This document shows, piece after piece, positions 1 through 6,105 of a DNA stretch of 7,605 bases. The notes beneath the pieces are model-generated. The model saw nothing but the letters and a program-made list of their open reading frames with translations, was not told the origin of the DNA and did not search any database. Origin of the DNA: Lentimicrobium sp. (GTDB lineage: Bacteria > Bacteroidota > Bacteroidia > Bacteroidales > Lentimicrobiaceae); NCBI GenBank assembly GCA_013336205.1, contig JAAXUD010000117.1, positions 1-7,605 of the forward strand, in the 5' to 3' direction. The position numbers and the translations under genes were made by a program. How positions within the stretch are numbered: the stretch's first letter is position 1; every line of letters starts with the position of its first letter.

Positions 1-1023
1 CAGAACAACCAACCCACGGGTCAATAAAGTGTTTGTTTTATCAACTGGCTCATAAATAAATCCTTCGGGAGAATAATCTGCCGGAAGCAATCCGATACCG
101 GAATAAGTGTTGGCTATATGCTGCCAGCGTTTCGGGTTCATATACCCTATCTCTATTAGATCGGGTTGCAGTAAGGGAATCATCTGTTCTGATTCAAAAT
201 GCAGATAATCCCGCGTGTGTTGTTTGGAATACCTGGTAAGTATCAGTTCAATAATCTCTTCGGGATGATCCTTTGCATATTGCCAGCCTTTGATTGAGGC
301 ATCTCTGAATGCTTTGACCCTTTCAGGATGCTCCTTCAACTCAAGCTCAGAAGTAAACAGGTTATCACCATAAAAATCGATACCCGCGGACCTTGGGCTG
401 AATGTTTGATAAGAGAAACCTGCTTGTCTGAAATAATAAGGCTCATTTGAACTATAGCCTGATATAGCTTCTGCATCGCCATTTATTAATCCATCCGGAT
501 TAAAGCTGTGTGGAATTTGCCTGATGCTATCAATCGGAATGCCTTCCTTTTTTAAAAATGCTAATAATTCCTCTGACTGCGGCTCAATCATCAGGCGTTT
601 GCCAATCAAATCCTTCAGGTTGTGAATATCAGGAGCCGCGTATATTTCATAAGGTGATTGCTGAAATATAACAGCCATGACTACCACTGGTTTTCCTGAT
701 GACCGCGCAAGCAACAGACTGCTTGTACCAACAGCATATTGAGCATTGCCGTTCACAACTTCCTCAACAGGATCTGTTTCCGGGTTGGCTTCTATAATTT
801 TAACGCTTAGCCCGGCCTCACGGTAATACCCCTTCTCTATGGCGGCATAATAACCGGCAAACTGGAAGGCATGTGTCCACTTCAGTTGCAGTGTAACAGA
901 ATCCTGGGCCCCGGCAGGGAAGATTAAACTCATTAATACTAAAAAAGACAGAAGACATTTAACTAATAGGTTTCTGCCTGTATACTTTTTCCGGCGTAAT
1001 TTGAGTAGTTGTTTTACCACCAT
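1..1023 (-). CDS. NMT1/THI5-like periplasmic binding protein, probable input domain of a membrane sensor (3' end outside window)
   Basis: My own translation from the ATG at 1023 gives 341 codons with no stop before the window edge, so the C-terminus is missing. Residues 1-40 form a signal peptide: a basic n-region with LRRKK, a hydrophobic core (LLSFLVLMSLIF) and a PAGA-Q cleavage site. The mature part starts with VTLQLKWTHAFQFAGYYAA and IEKGYYREAGL, the hallmark opening of SsuA/THI5-like (NMT1) domains, which bind small molecules in the periplasm. The next in-frame codon signal upstream is a stop at 1042-1044, with no ATG between, so the start is firm. Known relatives with this opening are often fused through a membrane segment to PAS, kinase or GGDEF domains. 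The last visible residues (TLLTRGLVVL) turn hydrophobic where that segment would begin. I therefore infer a receptor rather than a free ABC-transporter binding protein, but a plain transporter subunit is not excluded. A 211-bp palindromic insertion lies just upstream. Confidence 0.88.
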   Translation of the reverse strand, partial: MVVKQLLKLRRKKYTGRNLLVKCLLSFLVLMSLIFPAGAQDSVTLQLKWTHAFQFAGYYAAIEKGYYREAGLSVKIIEANPETDPVEEVVNGNAQYAVGTSSLLLARSSGKPVVVMAVIFQQSPYEIYAAPDIHNLKDLIGKRLMIEPQSEELLAFLKKEGIPIDSIRQIPHSFNPDGLINGDAEAISGYSSNEPYYFRQAGFSYQTFSPRSAGIDFYGDNLFTSELELKEHPERVKAFRDASIKGWQYAKDHPEEIIELILTRYSKQHTRDYLHFESEQMIPLLQPDLIEIGYMNPKRWQHIANTYSGIGLLPADYSPEGFIYEPVDKTNTLLTRGLVVL

Positions 1024-1080
1024 ATGTATTAAGCTTTCAGATTAAGAGACTGTTTAAATTTTATATTCATTTTTCAATAG

Positions 1081-1100
1081 GCCCGTCCTTTAGGGCGGGC
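1081..1100. repeat. GC-rich hairpin in left arm of the MITE-like element
   Basis: GCCCGTCC pairs with GGGCGGGC around a TTTA loop: eight pairs, one of them G-T. It stands out from the AT-rich surroundings. The copy in the opposite arm is at 1203-1222. It looks like a REP-type stem-loop. Neither strand has a real T-run after it, so I do not call it a terminator. Confidence 0.75.
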
Positions 1101-1125
1101 ATAGTAAAAAGCAACAAACCCGGGG

Positions 1126-1176
1126 GCAAAATCATGAAAAATTTATTATGAATTTACAAATTTTTCATGATTTTGC
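1126..1176. repeat. Perfect 19-bp inner inverted repeat of the MITE-like element
   Basis: GCAAAATCATGAAAAATTT at 1126-1144 is matched without error by its reverse complement at 1158-1176, with a 13-nt spacer. It lies near the middle of the 211-bp element, giving nested palindromes: outer arms, a GC hairpin in each arm, and this central stem. If transcribed it would form one long stable stem in the leader of the gene starting at 1023. Confidence 0.85.
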
Positions 1177-1202
1177 TACCTTCTGAGATAATCTAATTGA
1201 AA

Positions 1203-1222
1203 CCCGCCCTAAAGGACGGGCC
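1203..1222. repeat. GC-rich hairpin in right arm of the MITE-like element
   Basis: This is the inverted copy of the stem-loop at 1081-1100. On the minus strand it is followed by only three T residues (TTTCAATT), so terminator activity for transcripts coming from the kinase gene is possible but weakly supported. Confidence 0.7.
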
Positions 1223-1291
1223 TATTCACAGAGTTTAACAAAATTTAAACAGTCTCTAAACGTAATAAAAATAATCAGCTCTAACCTAAGC

Positions 1292-1319
1292 TGAGCGATT
1301 CTCATTTTTATATCGCTCA
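1292..1319. other. 8-bp inverted repeat of unknown role
   Basis: TGAGCGAT at 1292-1299 and ATCGCTCA at 1312-1319 are perfect complements with a 12-nt spacer. CAGCT/AGCTG at 1276-1280 and 1289-1293 could form a competing smaller stem. It lies between the two larger repeat elements. It could be a remnant terminator or an edge of an older insertion; there is no clear T-run to decide. Confidence 0.4.
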
Positions 1320-1386
1320 ATTTGGGTGAAAGTCATTTCCTATTCTACTTTTTCTTTCCTTTTTATTGGTTTCTGCATAAAAATAT

Positions 1387-1645
1387 TCACTGTTGTCCGG
1401 ATAATTTCCGCGCATTTGGAAATTATAATATCGCGCTACTCTGTAGCTATTCATCAATTCTGATAACTGTTTGACTACAAATATTTTGCTACTCTGTAGC
1501 AATAGATTCAGCGGCAGAGCCGCGTAACATTTGTAGCAAAAGTCAGAATACAACGAAAGTAAGCCCCAGCGGGGCGTAATATTATCTATTACATTACCAT
1601 CAAAGGATTCAGGCATTTTGTCAATTTTTATCCGGACAGAAGTGA
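1387..1645. repeat. Large imperfect palindrome carrying four 13-nt mini-hairpins
   Basis: The boundaries are set by GTCCGGATAA at 1395-1404 and its perfect inverse at 1628-1637, with partial matching outward (TTCACT on the left, AGTGAA on the right). Inside are four mini-hairpins, each with a 5-bp stem and 3-nt loop: GCTAC-TCT-GTAGC at 1435-1447 and again at 1488-1500, GCGGC-AGA-GCCGC at 1511-1523, and GCCCC-AGC-GGGGC at 1563-1575. Spacing is symmetric (53, 23 and 52 bp between starts). The stretch after hairpin 1 resembles the reverse complement of the stretch before hairpin 4 (shared ATTCTGA and CTACAAAT). This gives two direct units on one strand facing two on the other. A 99-codon minus-strand frame (1616-1317) covers it but looks like translated repeat. 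From memory such CTACAAAT-plus-hairpin units are scattered in Bacteroidota intergenic DNA; I could not check this. Confidence 0.75.
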
Positions 1646-1809
1646 AAAAAAATTGTAATCCTTTATTTAAGCCCTATTAGCTGCTTCGCGCTATGCAAGA
1701 TGGCTTCAAAAAGCTATTCTTTTTCAAATTCTCAGAAAACCGTGCATTTACCTCAATATTCATCCAATGGTTCCATAGTCTATGCCCGTTGTTCCATGCA
1801 AACAATCAG
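1646..1809. other. Non-coding 3' flank of the kinase gene
   Basis: I see no gene here. Small features are an 11-nt palindrome CATAGTCTATG at 1774-1784, a direct repeat GTTCCAT at 1770-1776 and 1791-1797, and a weak A/T stem (AAAAAG at 1708-1713, CTTTTT at 1719-1724). None makes a convincing intrinsic terminator for the minus-strand kinase, so its transcript may end in the palindromic elements further on. Confidence 0.5.
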
Positions 1810-4800
1810 TTAAAAGTCGCCTTTTAACGGAATTGAAAAATAAAAAGTACTCCCCTTGCCAACTTCACTATCTACGTGAATTTCACCACCATGCCTGTTC
1901 ACAAATTCTTTACAAAGCAGCAAACCCAACCCGGTTCCCTTTTCATTCATCGTGCCTTTGGTTGAAAAACTTTCTTCAATCCTGAATAGTTTTCCAAGAC
2001 TATTTTTGGATATCCCCACACCATTATCATGCACTGACACCAACAATTCAGTTCCCGGCATCCGGGCCAAAACAATAATTTCGCCGCCGGTGTTCGTGAA
2101 TTTTATTGCATTGGATATGAGGTTTCGCAGGATTAATCCCATCATTGATCTATCGACAAAAGCAAAAATACGGGCAGGAAAATCCCTTACAATAGAAATG
2201 TTCTTTTGCAGGGCCGCACCCGTCGACAACTCAATGGATTCATTGATAAGCTGCAGAACATCAACCTTTTCAGGCATAAAGGGCATACTACCTGTTTGCA
2301 AACGCGACCATTCCAGCAGATTAACAAGCAGGTCCATCGCATGTTGAGACGCGTTTTTCAATATATCTGTGTATTCAAGAATATCTGAATAGCCTTTGTC
2401 TTTTACCTGTTCAACCAACAGGCTGCTAAAACCAACAATATTATTTAAAGGGCTTTTCAGGTCATGAGCAATAATTGAGAAGAATTTATCTTTTGTGGCA
2501 TTCAATTCACGCAGTTGCTGTTCGCTTGTCTGCAATGCCTCTTCAGCCCTTTTGCGTTCTGACAGATCGATATCAATGCAGAATAATTCCGGTTCATGGC
2601 CGGGCATTTTAACGATGGCATGGCTTGAAAATACAGAAACCCGCGCTCCACTTTTGTGCATAAGCATTAATTCTGCGGACGGCAGCGGCTCTCCGGTTTC
2701 GGTCATTTGTCTGATAGCATTTTTAACGGATTCTGCCATCTCCGGTGGGATAATCAGATCGAGCAGGTTGCGTCCGATCGCTTCCTCCTCCGCATATCCG
2801 TACAACTTCTCGGAAGCCTGGTTCCAGTATTGGGTAATACCTTCAGGGTTGTAGCCCTGAACCGAAACTGAAGAAACGTTCCGTAATAACCTTCTGAACC
2901 TTTCCTCACTTTCACGCAATGCTTCTTCCGATTGCTTCCGCTCTGCAATTTCCCATGCCAGATCACCTATCAGCGTAATTGTATCAATGTCTTGTTGTGA
3001 ATAATCAATGGCTTTATTTCCAACACCCACAATTACTTTTATCTTTTCATTCCGGAAGATTGGCACTGTAAGTTCACGAATTACCAGGGCATGTCCTTCA
3101 GGCATTCCCTTACGATGTGGCAGCGATGCATAATCGTTGTGAATAACAGCCTTACGTTGTCTTACACAATCAACCCAAACGCCTGCTTCATTCAATGAAT
3201 AATGCATCCCCCTTCCTTCTGCTTTACAGAACTCTGCTTTTGTTCTCCGCGACCAGTTCTGAAGTCTTAAGGTTTCCTGATCATCTTCCACAAAATGAAT
3301 AAAGCCAATAAGGCTATCCGTTAATTTCTCTGATTCATTTAAAATCTCTTCAAGCAATTCATCCAACGTATGATTATGAGAAAATTGAATCAGGTGTAAC
3401 CTGGAGGCATTAATTGACTCCAGACGTTTCCTTTCAGTAATATCTGACAATGAAGTTATAAAATATTGAGGTTTTCCTTTTTCATTCAGATGCAGATGCG
3501 TTGATAAATCTACCCAGACAATTTTTCCGGATTTATGAATATACCTTTTTTCGAAACGGGCTGAGGTGGATTTCCCTTTAAGTAATGCATTAATTGCTGA
3601 ACTGGTTAATGAAATATCTTCCTCATGGGTTATCTCCATCCACTTTTTCTCACGCAATTCCTCTTCGGAGTATCCAAGTAGTTCGGAAAAAGCTTTATTA
3701 ACATGAATAGTACCATCAATCCCTGTCATAGATTTACCAACCGGTGAATTTTCGAAGAGAATGCGAAACTTATTTTCACTTGCCCTTAATTGCTCTTCAA
3801 CCTTCTTTTGATCGGTTATAAACCGCGCCTGTTGAATATTATAATATGCTGAGTCAGAGAGTTGATTTGCGAGTGTGTATAATGATTGTGCTACCTGCTT
3901 AAACTGGGTTTGTGTCATGGAGGGCACTTCCAAAAATGCATTAACAAGTTCAGCCTCATCTACCCCAATCTCTTTGGCATAGCGTTTAACTGCTTTAACT
4001 GACTGTGTTTCATCGCGTACCTGCCCAATCAGCCAGTTGGCAACATGATGATCGCCCACCATTATACTGGCACCGGCATCCCACAAACCACCACTCAGAC
4101 AAGTTTGGATTACCGGACCTCCGGAATGGGGTGCACCAAGCGCTTTATCAGAGTTGTAGCAGTTGGCACAACCCTTTTCTGTTTTGCGCACAATCTCACT
4201 GCAAAAGCGGGTAAAACTGCTAGGCTTTGTTAAGGGAGTGCCATCGGGATGGGTTATGATGGAAGCAACTCCGGTAGCAGCAGAAAACTCATCCTGTATG
4301 CGCTGAATATCCGCCGGATTGAACAATTCGTCAAAACTAATTTCAGTATCTTTTGATAAAGGGCGGGTAAGCGAAATTATTCGTTTTTCAATCGCATCCT
4401 CCAGGCGCTTCCGTTCTGTAATGTCGTGCATGGTTACAAAAACCTGGTAAGGGCTTTCCTCTCCTGCTTTAAACTGAGGTTTTGCACTAACTGTTACCCA
4501 GGTGTACTCTTTTTTTTGAAAATTAAAAATACCAACCTCTTTGCTCACTTCATTCCCTGATTTCAGTGCAAGCATAGACGGGTGGTTTTCCGGTTCCAGA
4601 TGATCAAGATCCAGATTAACCACCTTCCAGTCAGGGTGGTGAGATGTCTTACCAAGAAATTGATCCCGCGTTAATCCGAACATCTCCAAACCTGCCGGGT
4701 TAATATCGGTGAGCGTACCATCTGCCAATTGATAGAAAGCTCCCTGCTGCATATTCTCAAATAAAAGCCTGAATTTTTCTTCGCTGGCTCTTAATACTAC

Positions 4801-6105
4801 TTCAGTTTGTGCACGATCGGTGATATCATTTACCTGGAGGAGAATAGATTTCTGCCCTTCCATTTCAATGATTTCTGCAGAAAACAGGCCTACCCTTAAC
4901 TCACCGGTTTTGGTTTTAACATTAACCAGGTAATTCTTTACACTCCCGGTTTTACTGATCATGGAGGTTATATCATCCAGTTGTGAAAGATCAGTAAATA
5001 AATCAATATCTAAAGTAGTTTTTCCTATTATTTCTTCCCGTTCCCAACCCAGAAGTACTGTAAAATTATTATTGATATCAATATATTTGCTGTCTGCTAA
5101 AGAAACAATCCCTACCACGCCCGGGTGCATATTAAATGCCTTGCGGAACTTTTCTTCTGAATTTCTGATTGTCTCGTTTACAAACTTTTGTTCAGTAATA
5201 TCCCTTGCAAAAACCGCCACCCGGTTAACTTCCTTCTCCGTATTTTGTATCGGGAATATAGAAAATTCCGTCCACCTTCCTGCTCTGAATTCTTCACCGG
5301 TCACAGGTCTGTTTTCCACAACCGCTTCATCAATATATTTTTTCCTGGTGATAGCAATTTCGTTCGGTAAAAAATCAAATATACTTTTTCCAATCAAATC
5401 TTTCCGTGATAATCCAAAACGGCTGGCATGTCCTTCGTTATTGTCAATTACAATTCCATCCTTATCGAGTAAAATTATAATATCAGAAGTCGACTCCATG
5501 ATAGCTCTGGCATTTATCTCGCTGATTTTCAAATGTTCTTCAGCAAGTTTCCGGTCAGAAATATCAATAACAGTCAGCAGGCACTTGTCTTCAGTTTTTG
5601 AAACAACACCTTCCAGAAAAACATAAATAATAGAATCATCTTTAAATTGCAGGCGGGCCTCACAACGTTGTTTCAACCCGGATTCAAATAATACCCGGAT
5701 GAAATTATTGAAATCTGCAATTGACTCAGGATGAATAAAAGACCTGAATTTTTTATGAATTAAAGATGAACGATCCTGTTTCAGTAATCTGGCGCTACTG
5801 AGGTTGAGTTCAAGAATTTCACTCTTATTATCTATATTAAAGTAGCCGGCCGGCGAAAAGTCAAAAATCTCTTCAAAAAGCTCGCCATACTGCCTGGCTG
5901 AAGCTTCGGCTATTTCCTTGGCCAGCTGCAGTTCCTGGTTTTGCATTTCCAGTTCAATCTTGTGCACCTCCAGTTCATGAAGAAGCTTCAGAATATCAAC
6001 CTCCGTATGTGCGGTGGACAGTACTATCTGCTCTCTTCTCAACTTTGCTTCCGCTTTTTTCCTGAGTAATGGGCCTTCTGTAAGTGTTTTCTTTTCTTTT
6101 TTCAT
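1810..6105 (-). CDS. Soluble multi-sensor histidine kinase: PASx4-PocR-PAS-GAF-PAS-HisKA-HATPase
   Basis: This 1431-residue protein should autophosphorylate in response to signals read by many cytoplasmic sensor domains. Order: a charged helical segment (1-75, with LLHELEVHKIELEMQNQEL), then PAS domains at about 75-188, 196-312, 316-440 and 441-566. Four of these and PAS5 end in a DIT/DIS-E/D-R/Q motif (181, 302, 427, 561, 888). A PocR domain at about 588-755 has C635, C646, C649 and C669 (pattern CX10CX2CX19C). PAS5 is at 774-895 and a GAF domain at 904-1055 (AGVWVDC, IHNDYASLPHRKG, GVGNK). PAS6 is at 1065-1185. The kinase core has the H-box IIAHDLKSPL with phospho-acceptor His1214, N-box N1332, G1 box DNGVGI from 1360 and G2 box GTGLGL from 1390. 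No signal peptide, membrane segment or receiver domain is present. The ATG at 6105 overlaps the upstream stop (ATGA), implying co-translation with the CheBR-PAS gene. The ligands of the PAS, PocR and GAF domains cannot be told from sequence. Confidence 0.95.
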   Translation of the reverse strand: MKKEKKTLTEGPLLRKKAEAKLRREQIVLSTAHTEVDILKLLHELEVHKIELEMQNQELQLAKEIAEASARQYGELFEEIFDFSPAGYFNIDNKSEILELNLSSARLLKQDRSSLIHKKFRSFIHPESIADFNNFIRVLFESGLKQRCEARLQFKDDSIIYVFLEGVVSKTEDKCLLTVIDISDRKLAEEHLKISEINARAIMESTSDIIILLDKDGIVIDNNEGHASRFGLSRKDLIGKSIFDFLPNEIAITRKKYIDEAVVENRPVTGEEFRAGRWTEFSIFPIQNTEKEVNRVAVFARDITEQKFVNETIRNSEEKFRKAFNMHPGVVGIVSLADSKYIDINNNFTVLLGWEREEIIGKTTLDIDLFTDLSQLDDITSMISKTGSVKNYLVNVKTKTGELRVGLFSAEIIEMEGQKSILLQVNDITDRAQTEVVLRASEEKFRLLFENMQQGAFYQLADGTLTDINPAGLEMFGLTRDQFLGKTSHHPDWKVVNLDLDHLEPENHPSMLALKSGNEVSKEVGIFNFQKKEYTWVTVSAKPQFKAGEESPYQVFVTMHDITERKRLEDAIEKRIISLTRPLSKDTEISFDELFNPADIQRIQDEFSAATGVASIITHPDGTPLTKPSSFTRFCSEIVRKTEKGCANCYNSDKALGAPHSGGPVIQTCLSGGLWDAGASIMVGDHHVANWLIGQVRDETQSVKAVKRYAKEIGVDEAELVNAFLEVPSMTQTQFKQVAQSLYTLANQLSDSAYYNIQQARFITDQKKVEEQLRASENKFRILFENSPVGKSMTGIDGTIHVNKAFSELLGYSEEELREKKWMEITHEEDISLTSSAINALLKGKSTSARFEKRYIHKSGKIVWVDLSTHLHLNEKGKPQYFITSLSDITERKRLESINASRLHLIQFSHNHTLDELLEEILNESEKLTDSLIGFIHFVEDDQETLRLQNWSRRTKAEFCKAEGRGMHYSLNEAGVWVDCVRQRKAVIHNDYASLPHRKGMPEGHALVIRELTVPIFRNEKIKVIVGVGNKAIDYSQQDIDTITLIGDLAWEIAERKQSEEALRESEERFRRLLRNVSSVSVQGYNPEGITQYWNQASEKLYGYAEEEAIGRNLLDLIIPPEMAESVKNAIRQMTETGEPLPSAELMLMHKSGARVSVFSSHAIVKMPGHEPELFCIDIDLSERKRAEEALQTSEQQLRELNATKDKFFSIIAHDLKSPLNNIVGFSSLLVEQVKDKGYSDILEYTDILKNASQHAMDLLVNLLEWSRLQTGSMPFMPEKVDVLQLINESIELSTGAALQKNISIVRDFPARIFAFVDRSMMGLILRNLISNAIKFTNTGGEIIVLARMPGTELLVSVHDNGVGISKNSLGKLFRIEESFSTKGTMNEKGTGLGLLLCKEFVNRHGGEIHVDSEVGKGSTFYFSIPLKGDF
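6102..6105 (-). other. ATGA stop/start overlap coupling the two signalling genes
   Basis: The upstream gene ends in CCA-TGA and the kinase ATG uses the same four bases. No Shine-Dalgarno-like sequence is visible in the preceding bases (AAATATCTTATTGCC). Re-initiation by the terminating ribosome is therefore the likely way the kinase is translated, which would keep the two proteins in a fixed ratio. Confidence 0.85.

Larger units (their letters stand above)
1046..1256. mobile_element. 211-bp MITE-like palindromic insertion with TAA target duplication
   Basis: The two ends are inverted copies over 54 bp (1046-1099 and 1203-1256). The outer 17 bp, beginning GAGACTGTTTAAA, are identical; the next 13 bp differ; the following 24 bp (AATAGGCCCGTCC... 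) are identical again. TAA occurs directly outside both ends (1043-1045 and 1257-1259), as expected for a 3-bp target duplication. No open reading frame fits inside, so it would need a transposase supplied elsewhere. A TNA duplication is typical of the IS1031 subgroup of the IS5 family, which I suggest as the parent on that basis only. The element is the immediate upstream region of the binding-protein gene starting at 1023, so it either carries or has displaced that gene's promoter. A chance palindrome is very unlikely; a REP-like or regulatory element is the main alternative. Confidence 0.82.

Noticed and set aside
1081..1222. Intrinsic terminators at the two GC hairpins
   Set aside because: Neither hairpin is followed by a proper T-run on either strand. 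Their identity as inverted copies fits an element arm better.
1024..1260. Bacteroidota-type promoter (TTTG and TAnnTTTG boxes) for the binding-protein gene
   Set aside because: Only partial matches with wrong internal spacing could be found, so no promoter is called.
1435..1575. Possible CRISPR array from regularly spaced hairpin repeats
   Set aside because: Only four short units are present, in opposing orientations, with stems that differ in sequence and uneven spacing (53, 23, 52). There are no cas genes nearby.
1317..1616. 99-codon minus-strand open frame starting MPESFDG
   Set aside because: It runs straight through the four-hairpin palindrome, its residues follow the repeat units, and it has no recognisable domain. 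I treat it as a chance translation of repeat DNA.
1646..1809. A tRNA or small RNA gene near the kinase 3' end
   Set aside because: No cloverleaf, conserved tRNA arms or strong stem was found.
4961..5626. 221-codon plus-strand open frame
   Set aside because: It lies antisense inside the kinase PAS2-PAS3 region, whose minus-strand frame has clear domains. The plus-strand translation shows no recognisable motif.
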